From CAYUWG01 sp964448285 (lineage in GTDB: Bacteria > Bacteroidota > Ignavibacteria > SZUA-365), in assembly GCA_964448285.1 (NCBI GenBank), contig CAYUWG010000064.1:1-21344 (forward strand): a stretch of DNA of 21,344 bases, given 5' to 3'. Below are positions 1-8,613 of this stretch, piece by piece. The number at the start of each line of letters is the position of its first letter. Within the stretch, counting starts at the first letter, position 1. The translations under genes were made by a program, and so were the position numbers. The notes below the pieces were generated by a model. That model was not told the origin of the DNA and did not search any database. It saw nothing but the letters and a program-made list of their open reading frames with translations.

Positions 1-1335
1 GGTCAACTGCAACCACACCTCGACAACCTCCTTCGAGGAGAGAACGTCTTCCTTGAAAGTATCAAGGAAATGGAAGGCGAATTTTCCGAATCCGACCTCG
101 AAGCCGGCATCGATGAAGCTGCGCTCGATCAGGAGATCAACAAGAGCCTTCTCGTCAATTTCTTCGAAGGATGCCTTATCGAAGCGGTACGCCAGGGCGC
201 GAGCGACGTCCATGTTTTCCCGACCGGCCCGAAGACGACGGAATTTCACTTCCGCGTCGATGGGAAACTGAAAATTTGGAACCGCATCGATGGGACACGC
301 CCCGAGGCTGTGCTCGCCGTCGTGAAGGACCGGACGAAAAACGTTGACCGGTTCGAGCGTGAAGCACCGCAGGATGGTTTCATCCAACGACAGATCGACA
401 ACGTCATCATTCGATTCCGCGTCTCCGTTCTCCCGATCGTCGGAACGGAATTCACGATGAAGTACGAGAGCATCGTCATTCGCGTTTTAGACAGCCGGAA
501 AGTCATCACCGATATTTCGAAGATCGGCTTTCAGGCAAAAGCGCTCGAATGGTTCGGCACATCGATCCGGAGACCGCAAGGCATGGTCATCCTTACCGGC
601 CCGACGGGAAGCGGAAAGAGCACGACGCTCGTGGCTGCGCTTCACTCCGTGATAACTCCGCAGGTGAACGTCCTTACCGTCGAAGATCCGGTTGAGTACG
701 TCATTCACGGAGCGCGGCAAATCAAGCTCGGCCCGAAGACGGACTTCGACGGCGCAATCCGCGCGATCCTCCGTCACGACCCGGACATCGTGATGGTTGG
801 TGAGATGCGCGATAAGACCACGGCTGACATTGCCATCAAGCTTGCAAACACCGGCCACCTGACGTTCTCAACGTTGCACACCAACGACGCACCGAGCGCC
901 GTGACGCGATTGTTCAAAATGGGCATCGAGCCTTTTCTCATTGCGTACGCGATCAACCTCGTCGTTGCGCAGCGTCTCGTGCGTCGGCTTTGTACGAAGT
1001 GCAAGCGCTCCGCTCAGAATCTCGATATCAACGAAGCGTTGAACGTCGGCTTCACGGAAGATGAACTTCGAAATCACACCATCTACGAGCCGGTCGGATG
1101 CAGTGCGTGCATCGGCGGGTACAAAGGCCGAGCGGCAATCCATGAAGCGCTCTTCTTCAGTACGGCAATTCGCAAAGCAATCTTCGAGTCGGGCGAAGAG
1201 ATCAACGAAGAATTAGTCCGGGATATCGCGATCAAAGAGGGAATGCTCACGCTGCGCGCCTCCGCTCGTGAACGCGTCAAAGAAGGCGTTACATCCATCG
1301 CCGAAGTCGTCGCCGTAACGATGTCCGACGAATAA
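1..1335 (+). CDS. GspE/PilB-family type II secretion / type IV pilus assembly ATPase (5'-truncated by the window)
   Basis: Cytoplasmic hexameric ATPase that powers assembly of a type IV pilus or type II secretion pseudopilus. The frame is open from base 1, so the true start and probably the N-terminal domain lie upstream. Counting from the first internal Met (base 70), the visible motifs are: Walker A GPTGSGKST at 177-185, Asp box VEDPVEY at 204-210, Walker B HDPDIVMVGEMRD at 236-248, His box GHLTFSTLHTNDAP around 262-275, and a zinc-binding Cys tetrad C308/C311 with C344/C347. The Cys tetrad is typical of GspE/PilB and is absent from PilT-type retraction ATPases, so an assembly role is favoured. 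The sequence alone does not separate GspE from PilB. It ends just before a pair of REP-like palindromes, and no classical terminator follows. Confidence 0.93.
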   Translation, partial: GQLQPHLDNLLRGENVFLESIKEMEGEFSESDLEAGIDEAALDQEINKSLLVNFFEGCLIEAVRQGASDVHVFPTGPKTTEFHFRVDGKLKIWNRIDGTRPEAVLAVVKDRTKNVDRFEREAPQDGFIQRQIDNVIIRFRVSVLPIVGTEFTMKYESIVIRVLDSRKVITDISKIGFQAKALEWFGTSIRRPQGMVILTGPTGSGKSTTLVAALHSVITPQVNVLTVEDPVEYVIHGARQIKLGPKTDFDGAIRAILRHDPDIVMVGEMRDKTTADIAIKLANTGHLTFSTLHTNDAPSAVTRLFKMGIEPFLIAYAINLVVAQRLVRRLCTKCKRSAQNLDINEALNVGFTEDELRNHTIYEPVGCSACIGGYKGRAAIHEALFFSTAIRKAIFESGEEINEELVRDIAIKEGMLTLRASARERVKEGVTSIAEVVAVTMSDE

Positions 1336-1336
1336 G

Positions 1337-1403
1337 CTCAAGTTCGTTGTCCACGCTTCAGCGTGCCTCTAAACTCATGTTCGTCGTCCACGCTTTAGCG
1401 TGC
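1337..1403. repeat. Two direct copies of a 30-bp palindrome-containing repeat (REP-like)
   Basis: Copies at 1337-1366 and 1374-1403 match at 27 of 30 positions. Each contains an inverted repeat with 6-bp arms, CACGCT and AGCGTG (1352-1365 and 1389-1402). They sit between the stop codon of the secretion ATPase and the convergent DUF2459 gene, and the second copy contains that gene's stop codon. The form (short palindrome, intergenic, between convergent genes) resembles REP elements, but no RAYT transposase is visible. The hairpins could also act as mRNA 3'-end structures; there is no T-tract. Confidence 0.75.
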
Positions 1404-2048
1404 TCGCATTCTTCCCAACTCCGTTCGTTTCGCAAACGTCATAAGCTGGCACGTCAATCCCGTCGATGTAATCGCTTTCCAGGGAGTGATCGGGCAACCT
1501 GCTGCTTTCAGTGCACTCGCCGCCCATACGTTGCACGTGTGGAAGAGGTCGTACATATGCGGAGACGGATAAAAGGCTGACGCTTCGTAATAGCCTTTGC
1601 CCAACTGCTGCGCGGTAACTTTACTTCGCCGGGCAAACGAATCCGAAAGGAAGCGACAAAGCTTGACGAAGCTCCTTTCCTTCAGCCCGATTTCATACAA
1701 CTCCCCTCGCAGAAAGTACTCCTTCGGATGATCGTCGAATGCGACGACGTGCATCACCGAGCTTGTCTCCCAGAACAATGCGCGTGCAGCAAGGTACGGA
1801 TCGAAGCCGGGCGTCATGTAAAATCGTTCGTCGCCCCAGCCGAATTCGAAGTACTTGCTGCCGGGAAAGTCTAACCGCTCCGGAATCAATTCCGCAGGGC
1901 ATTGCTCCGCGAGGAGAATGACCCCCGTATGCCATCCATCTACACGAATGAAAACGGAAAACGCCCCTTCTTCCATCGGACGGTATTTGTCGGGAAGACT
2001 GCATCCGGAGATGCAAAGCAGAATGAGAATTGGCAGGAGAAGGATCAT
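1395..2048 (-). CDS. DUF2459 (TIGR02117-like) lipoprotein
   Basis: A 217-residue conserved hypothetical of the DUF2459 family; its function is not established. The N-terminus is a lipoprotein signal (hydrophobic stretch 1-13, lipobox ISGC, lipidated Cys16), so it should be anchored in the envelope. Family-like motifs are GWHTGVIL (His40), FEFGWGDERFY (67-77) and HTCNVWAASAL (His170, Cys172). The order His first, Cys later suggests a circularly permuted NlpC/P60-like (YiiX/LRAT-type) fold, but this is inference. The ATG at 2048 is chosen because the signal peptide begins there; the ribosome site (GAGAA) is weak. The last residues and the stop codon fall inside a REP-like palindrome (1389-1402). 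A terminator for the upstream gene ends only about 33 nt before this start. Confidence 0.85.
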   Translation of the reverse strand: MILLLPILILLCISGCSLPDKYRPMEEGAFSVFIRVDGWHTGVILLAEQCPAELIPERLDFPGSKYFEFGWGDERFYMTPGFDPYLAARALFWETSSVMHVVAFDDHPKEYFLRGELYEIGLKERSFVKLCRFLSDSFARRSKVTAQQLGKGYYEASAFYPSPHMYDLFHTCNVWAASALKAAGCPITPWKAITSTGLTCQLMTFAKRTELGRMRAR

Positions 2049-2081
2049 GATGTTCTCACAGCCAACCTACGCATCCGAAAT

Positions 2082-2115
2082 AAAAAAAGCAGGGAACGCC
2101 GGTGGGCAACCCTGC
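2082..2115 (-). terminator. Rho-independent terminator after the 2138-2791 lipoprotein gene
   Basis: On the minus strand, arm GCAGGG (2110-2115) pairs with CCCTGC (2089-2094). Inner GCC/GGC pairing is possible, and a run of seven T follows (2082-2088). It lies 22 nt after the stop codon of the upstream lipoprotein gene and immediately before the DUF2459 gene. Confidence 0.8.
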
Positions 2116-2137
2116 CTGTTCTCAAGTTTCGATAAAA

Positions 2138-2791
2138 CTATTTCGTTACGGGAACGGAGCCGATGAGCATCTGCCTTCGCCCCGATGCATCATTTACCAG
2201 TACGTGTTGGAAATCGCTCGCCGTGCTCGCATGCGTTGCAAACTCACCATCCGAATAGAGGAACCACACCGTGCTGCCTTCCTCTAATTTCGATTGGAAA
2301 GGAACGTTCGAAAGGATTTTTTCTATGGCTGCATTCTCAAAGCCATACACTTCCTTCAGATACTGCGCGCACATCGCGTAGTGGGATTCCCCGCTTGCGG
2401 TGAAAGGCGTCGGCAATCGTTCGCTGAGCGCATGATACTCATCGATGTCTTCGAGTGCGTTTTCGTACAGGGTGTTGATTTCCGCCAAGAGGGCACGGCA
2501 GGATGGGTCTAGCTCGTCAGTCATCTGCCTGCGGAGTGTCTCCCAATCCTTCGCAGGTATCGGAAATGCGGTGAAGGAAACATTGAGACAGTATTCCTTC
2601 CCGACTGTTTGATTGTATGCGGTGAAGAGATCCTGGATCTGCTTCTGCTTTTCGAGAATCTCCGTTTGCCTTTGTTCCATCAGCTTGATGGTCTCATAGA
2701 AGTCAGCCGTATCGGTTACGGGTGAACGGCTGCAAGCCGGAAGGAGAAAAACACAAAGGACGAAAAGTGAAAGAGTGACAACAGTCCTCAT
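2138..2791 (-). CDS. Lipoprotein of unknown function
   Basis: I do not recognise the family. With the ATG at 2791 the product has 217 residues and begins with a clean lipoprotein signal (Arg2, hydrophobic 4-17, LPAC with Cys20). The frame stays open to further ATGs at 2815 and 2854, which would add 8 or 21 residues before the signal; they look less natural, although the 2854 ATG has a closer GGTGA-type site. After the lipid anchor, about 32-55 is Glu/Gln/Lys-rich (KLMEQRQTEILEKQKQIQ) and likely a short coiled coil. The remainder is mixed alpha/beta with three Cys. It is followed by a good terminator. An outer- or inner-membrane anchored periplasmic role is all that can be inferred. Confidence 0.75.
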   Translation of the reverse strand: MRTVVTLSLFVLCVFLLPACSRSPVTDTADFYETIKLMEQRQTEILEKQKQIQDLFTAYNQTVGKEYCLNVSFTAFPIPAKDWETLRRQMTDELDPSCRALLAEINTLYENALEDIDEYHALSERLPTPFTASGESHYAMCAQYLKEVYGFENAAIEKILSNVPFQSKLEEGSTVWFLYSDGEFATHASTASDFQHVLVNDASGRRQMLIGSVPVTK

Positions 2792-2952
2792 CGAGAACCT
2801 GAAATTGTGGGACATAAAGCGGGAGGAGAACGGCGAAAGCCCGGTGAAATGCATTCACCTTCACTGCAACAAGAGGCCCTCAGCGCATTGCGCTCGTCTG
2901 GGTATCGTAGAGACATGGTGGATTTACATTGGACGGGTTTTGCGGATCAAAC

Positions 2953-2982
2953 ATTGTGCACCGCCCGAGAGCGGTGCACAAT
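2953..2982. repeat. Perfect 12-bp inverted repeat (REP-like or operator)
   Basis: ATTGTGCACCGC (2953-2964) and GCGGTGCACAAT (2971-2982) are perfect complements around a 6-nt loop. No T-tract follows on either strand, so it is a poor terminator. It lies between the UPF0173 gene and the downstream lipoprotein gene, about 160 bp before the latter's ATG at 2791. Confidence 0.8.
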
Positions 2983-3010
2983 TGGAGGGTACATTGCATT
3001 CACTGTTCGA

Positions 3011-3050
3011 CCTCATGAGCGCTCCTCAAGGAGCGGGGGCTAACTTGAGG
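3011..3050. repeat. Second REP-like palindrome
   Basis: The core hairpin CGCTCC/GGAGCG (3020-3035) is enclosed by outer complementary pentamers CCTCA (3011-3015) and TGAGG (3046-3050), with a GGGGGCTAAC tail. It lies 27 nt past the stop codon of the UPF0173 gene. A T-tract is missing in the direction of transcription, so it reads as an intergenic repeat rather than a standard terminator. Confidence 0.65.
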
Positions 3051-3076
3051 AAATTTTTCTAAAATCCAAAAGAGGT

Positions 3077-3757
3077 TCAACCGAGCTTCAGCTTGTGCCC
3101 GGGTTTCATGATCACACAGGCTTTCCCGATTCCCGCAACGCGCTCCTTGAAGACTTCCGGGTCCGCGCTGATGATATCCCACGTGTTGTAATGTATCGGA
3201 ACAGTGATGCCGGGTTGGAGAAATTCGACCGCTTTGACCGCGTCGTCGATGCCCATCGTAAAATTGTCGCCGATCGGGAGCAGCGCGCAGTCGAGTGGAT
3301 TCAGTTCGCCGATGAGCTTCATGTCTAAAAAGAGACCCGTATCGCCTGCATGATAGACGGTCTTCCCTCCCATCGTGATCACGACCCCGGCGGGTTCACC
3401 CATATATCTCCCATCGGGTGTCGAAGAACCGTGATGCGCGATCGTGAACTTCAACCGGCCGAATGGGAAAAGCAGCGACCCACCGATATGCATGTTGTGC
3501 GCGTTCACGCCATTCTGGGCAGCGAAGTTCGCAAGCTCGTTCACCGCAATGATCGTCGCGTTGCATCGCTTCGCAATATCGAAGGCGTCACCGAGATGAT
3601 CTCCGTGCGCATGCGTCAGGACAATGAAATCGGGATAGACGTCCGAGGCGGGAATCGGAGCGACGGGATTTCCGGTGAAAAATGGATCGATCACTATCGT
3701 GTTCGCTCCATCCGAAAGCTGGAAGGCGGAATGTCCGTAGTATGTCAGTTCGAGCAT
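3077..3757 (-). CDS. UPF0173-family metal-dependent hydrolase (metallo-beta-lactamase fold)
   Basis: A soluble 226-residue protein of the UPF0173 family, the usual length. The metal-binding motif THAHGDH gives His49, His51, Asp53 and His54. Further ligands are probably in AHHG (108-109), HAGDTG (Asp139) and PIHYNT (His189). These support a binuclear (usually zinc) hydrolase; the physiological substrate of the family is not established. The start is supported by GGAGGA upstream of the ATG at 3757. A short palindrome, GTACT-AC-AGTAC (3782-3793), lies about 25 nt upstream and could be an operator. The gene is divergent from the glutamate dehydrogenase gene at 3919. Confidence 0.93.
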   Translation of the reverse strand: MLELTYYGHSAFQLSDGANTIVIDPFFTGNPVAPIPASDVYPDFIVLTHAHGDHLGDAFDIAKRCNATIIAVNELANFAAQNGVNAHNMHIGGSLLFPFGRLKFTIAHHGSSTPDGRYMGEPAGVVITMGGKTVYHAGDTGLFLDMKLIGELNPLDCALLPIGDNFTMGIDDAVKAVEFLQPGITVPIHYNTWDIISADPEVFKERVAGIGKACVIMKPGHKLKLG

Positions 3758-3918
3758 GGTTTATCCTCCGTTGAATATTCGGTACTACAGTACGAATTCT
3801 TTCACGTGTAATCTATGACAAAACGCATTTTTCGACATACGCGCGTTTCTGTAGCTTGCACCGAGAAGCCAACAATGAGACTTCCCTATTTCGAACATCA
3901 CAACCTAAAAGGATTATC

Positions 3919-5259
<1,341 letters not shown>

Positions 5260-5445
5260 GCGGGAAAGGCTGCAAGGATGAATCAGGGGTGAACGGTCTC
5301 GGAGTCATCAAAGGGACTTATCAATTTTACGACCCTTACTATGATAGCTTGATCTATCGAAACGGAAAGTTCGGGAGATAGACGCGCGTATCTCAGGTCG
5401 CAGGAACGATGGTATCTGCGAAGAAGCGGATGACTCGCAATGCTT
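5260..5445. other. Intergenic region between convergent genes
   Basis: This separates the stop codons of gdhA (+) and the T9SS protein gene (-). I see no hairpin with a T-tract. A stop-free stretch from GTG 5289 to TAG 5381 (30 codons, rich in Tyr) reads somewhat like protein, but it has no spaced ribosome site and may be a gene remnant or chance. Confidence 0.5.
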
Positions 5446-8400
5446 TCACTTCACAACATGGATCAAGCGTGTATGAACGCTTTCATTCACACGTAATGCG
5501 CACAGGTAAACGCCCGTGAAATCCACCGTGAAGGATATATCGTGATTACCTGCTTCCATAATCCGATCGATGAGCGTCTCGATATGTCTTCCATGAAGAT
5601 CGTATATCTCCAGTCGTACCTTACCTGTCATCGGCAAGAACAATTGCATTGTCGTTCGCTCACTGAACGGATTCGGATGGTTTCGCAAGAAAACCTTTCC
5701 AAGATCGGCGTCGGATTCCCCGCCAACAGACGAAACGATGGACCCTGTCGTGAAACTCCAAACATCTGACCATGCACCATTTCCCGCATCATTGACTGCC
5801 CGTACCCTCCAATAGTATCGCGCATTCATTGCAAGCCGGCCAAACCAGTACTCATTCCTTGTCGTAATTCGACTTGTACCATGCGGGAAAAGGCTATCGT
5901 TCGAAAGAATAATGTTATATCGTGAGGCAAGATCAACCGAATCCCACCGGAATGTGGTTGCATTCAAGATGAGCTGTGTCCCGGAAGGAGGAAAGAGAAG
6001 CATCGGAGCAATGGGAAGTTGCTGAACACTGAAACTCCATACCTCAGACCATTGACCCGAACCAGAAAGATTCACAGCACGTACACGCCAATAGAATTTT
6101 GTCGCCGGCAATAATCCTGCAACGACATTCGTGTCCAGCCGAATGTTCTCACGATCCAACCATATCTGCTGAAACACAGGGTCCAAGGCTATTTGAAGTT
6201 GATACGTTTCAGTATGGAGTACCGGCTGCCATCGAAAGGCAATCCGTTCACCTAAATCGATCGAGCCGTCCGAGGGTGCGATAAGCTGCGGGTGATCGGG
6301 TATCGGTGGTATCGTAGTAAACGACCATACGTGAGACCAAAGACCCTGTCCGAACTGGTTCTCCGAACTCACACGCCAATAGTACCGCTTAAATGTCGAA
6401 AGCTGACCGACTGTGGTGGACGTATCCCTGATACCTCGAAGATCGATGTGTACGGAATCGAAATCTCGTGACTCGGAAATTTGCAGCCGATAGGACTCTG
6501 CACGATCAACGGGGTGCCATGTAAAGAGTTGGTTCAAAGGAACATCCGTTGCTGTATCCGGTGGAGCGACAAGAATCGTGGTACCCGGAGGAACAAGCGT
6601 TGTCGAACGATGACTGCGAAAGACGCTACGCCCATATGTCCCAACAAATGCTCTACCTGAATCCGAGAAGGAAATCGCGTGACAGTCCTTTTGTTGAAGC
6701 CCCTCATTCAAGACAAGCCATTCCTTTCCTCTGTTTGTCGAGACGATCATACCGCTATCTGTCGCAGTAAAGATATGCCCGATCGTATTTACCGCAATCG
6801 CTCGGGTAGAATTATATGCCTCTGACGGACGTGATGGCAACGGCACCCATTGTTGCCCCTCCTGTGAATGGTATATTTCTCGACTATCTCTTGCTACAAA
6901 GATATTTCCTTCTGAATCGGAAGCGATAAATGCCCATCGTTGTGCAGGACTCTGCTTATGAAGCCCATTGCGAGTCGGCTGCCAGGTGATGCCTTCATCG
7001 GTCGAACGATAAACAATAGCTGCTGAATCACTCGTCAATGCGTAAACAGCACCGCTCGCTTGTGAATATGTAAGTGCAAAAATCGTAGGTATACTTTGCA
7101 TTCCTGAAGATGATACCTGCCAAGATTGACATTCATTGTCAGAGAAATGGACGCCCCCTCCGGTGCCTGCAAGAATTCTTCCTGAAGGAAGGACAAGAAG
7201 ATCATTGACTGAGAGATCGACTAAACCACTATTTCGATAACCCCATGACATCCCTTGATTGCTTGATACGATTACTCCGCTCCTACTGAATGAAGCTATG
7301 ACGATTCCACTTGGATGATATGTGATTGGTATTGATGCGCCTGAGTAGTCCGCGTAATAAGCTGCAGAAGAATCTATATATACTCTCAGCCAATCATTTC
7401 CTTGGTTATCGGAGCGAAATATCATTCCATTCGCCGTCCCAGCATAAATCGCACTCGGGGAATTACAGAGCGTTAATACCCTCATCCCAAACAGACCAGA
7501 ATCGCTGTATGTCCAGGTAACTCCATGATCTGTTGTCGATGAAATACCATAGCCGTAGGGCAACACATATATGCGGTTTACCGAATCACTTGCAAGTGTG
7601 ACTCTTTTGGCTTTGTGTAATTGTCCGCCGAAGGCGCGCCATGTTTTACCTAGATCTGTAGAATTAAATTGTCCTATAGTCGTTGAAATGAATATTTGCT
7701 CTGATGAGTCAACGACAAAAGAAAAAATATCATCTTGATCGCTTAAGATTGAATCAGCGACTCCGAGCCAAGTACTACCTGTATCTGTGGATCTCAATAA
7801 GTAAGGTCCAAACATAATACTCGCAGTAAAAACCAAACTATCATTGACTGCTTTCACCCTCGAAAAGTGCGTGCCAGACATTGGTGACCATGTAAAGCCA
7901 TTATCCAAGGATTTCATCAATCCTCCCCCATAGATAACGCCGCCGGGTGATCTGTCAAATCCTCGGATTTTAACGTGCTTGGAGGCGCTTCCTTGAAAGG
8001 ACGGAACCCAACTATCTCCACCGGTACTGCTGCGATACACTCCTATTCCCCAAGCGGATGCGAGGATGTCTCCGGATGGAAGCGTTGTGAGTGCGGTGAT
8101 ACCTGTAGACAATGGTAAGCCGTTACTTGCTACATGCCAAGTTTGACCAAGATCTGTACTACGCCAAATCTTCTTCCCTATAATAGCATTCATCAAGTTG
8201 GCAATAATCCAACCATTGCGGGTTACCGTGATCGCATCAATGTTATACCCCTCGATTCCATTAGCAGCCTTCCAAGTAATCCCGCCATTCGTGGATATGA
8301 ACAATCCCGAATATTGTGCCCCAATGAATATGGTATCCGATGATGCGAAAGCTATGGTCGTTAGATGAATCCCGCGAGGCCCATTCGTTTGCTCCCAATA

Positions 8401-8478
8401 CGTCTGTGTAAGCAGGGGGTATGCCTGCACGAAAAGCAGTAACACAAGCAGGTGGATTAGTTTTTTTCGAAACAGCAT
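5446..8478 (-). CDS. T9SS-exported Asp-box (BNR/sortilin-like) propeller protein with FN3-like modules
   Basis: A 1010-residue secreted or cell-surface protein. Order: signal peptide 1-24; beta-propeller region about 27-625 with 13 Asp-box-like motifs (for example STNGGITW, STDLGQTW, STDTGSTW, STDEGITW); three FN3-like modules about 632-722, 728-818 and 824-912, each with a YYWRV/FYWRV core and a closing WSF(T/S) motif; and a type A T9SS sorting domain about 930-1010 (HPNPFS, LEIYDLHGR, GVYLCALRV). The sorting domain implies export across the outer membrane and attachment or release. The ligand is unknown. The ATG at 8478 is chosen, not the upstream frame opening at 8553, because the signal peptide starts there, AGAGG precedes it, and the promoter at 8523-8554 overlaps the longer version. 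The propeller part is visibly more AT-rich than the neighbouring genes. Confidence 0.92.
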   Translation of the reverse strand: MLFRKKLIHLLVLLLFVQAYPLLTQTYWEQTNGPRGIHLTTIAFASSDTIFIGAQYSGLFISTNGGITWKAANGIEGYNIDAITVTRNGWIIANLMNAIIGKKIWRSTDLGQTWHVASNGLPLSTGITALTTLPSGDILASAWGIGVYRSSTGGDSWVPSFQGSASKHVKIRGFDRSPGGVIYGGGLMKSLDNGFTWSPMSGTHFSRVKAVNDSLVFTASIMFGPYLLRSTDTGSTWLGVADSILSDQDDIFSFVVDSSEQIFISTTIGQFNSTDLGKTWRAFGGQLHKAKRVTLASDSVNRIYVLPYGYGISSTTDHGVTWTYSDSGLFGMRVLTLCNSPSAIYAGTANGMIFRSDNQGNDWLRVYIDSSAAYYADYSGASIPITYHPSGIVIASFSRSGVIVSSNQGMSWGYRNSGLVDLSVNDLLVLPSGRILAGTGGGVHFSDNECQSWQVSSSGMQSIPTIFALTYSQASGAVYALTSDSAAIVYRSTDEGITWQPTRNGLHKQSPAQRWAFIASDSEGNIFVARDSREIYHSQEGQQWVPLPSRPSEAYNSTRAIAVNTIGHIFTATDSGMIVSTNRGKEWLVLNEGLQQKDCHAISFSDSGRAFVGTYGRSVFRSHRSTTLVPPGTTILVAPPDTATDVPLNQLFTWHPVDRAESYRLQISESRDFDSVHIDLRGIRDTSTTVGQLSTFKRYYWRVSSENQFGQGLWSHVWSFTTIPPIPDHPQLIAPSDGSIDLGERIAFRWQPVLHTETYQLQIALDPVFQQIWLDRENIRLDTNVVAGLLPATKFYWRVRAVNLSGSGQWSEVWSFSVQQLPIAPMLLFPPSGTQLILNATTFRWDSVDLASRYNIILSNDSLFPHGTSRITTRNEYWFGRLAMNARYYWRVRAVNDAGNGAWSDVWSFTTGSIVSSVGGESDADLGKVFLRNHPNPFSERTTMQLFLPMTGKVRLEIYDLHGRHIETLIDRIMEAGNHDISFTVDFTGVYLCALRVNESVHTRLIHVVK

Positions 8479-8522
8479 ATCGTGCCTCTGGATGTCTGGT
8501 GACCGATGTATCCTCGCTGGAC

Positions 8523-8554
8523 CAAACATAATCCAGGGCCAATCTAAATTCAAG
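8523..8554 (-). promoter_or_regulatory. Bacteroidota-type promoter of the T9SS protein gene
   Basis: On the minus strand, CTTG (8551-8554) is followed by a 20-nt spacer and TATGTTTG (8523-8530), an exact match to the TAnnTTTG -7 box. The predicted start of transcription near 8516 leaves a leader of about 38 nt before the ATG at 8478. The -33 box has TTG rather than the full TTTG. Confidence 0.6.
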
Positions 8555-8613
8555 GCCGAAGTTGTGCACCCATGAAATCAGCTAAGGATGACCACCTGAT
8601 GCCGCGACCTCCT

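Noticed and set aside
2953..3050. Terminators for the UPF0173 gene
   Set aside because: The hairpins lack a T-tract in the direction of transcription; better described as repeats or regulatory palindromes.
3852..3859. TAGCTTGC as a -7 box for gdhA
   Set aside because: It departs from TAnnTTTG, and no clear -33 box is present at 19-21 nt; too weak to list.
5289..5381. Possible 30-codon gene starting with GTG and rich in Tyr/Asp
   Set aside because: No ribosome site at a usable distance, the frame simply continues from an overlap with gdhA, and nothing recognisable was seen; kept only as a note on the intergenic region.
8479..8553. Upstream start for the T9SS protein (25 extra residues)
   Set aside because: The added residues precede the signal peptide and overlap the predicted promoter.
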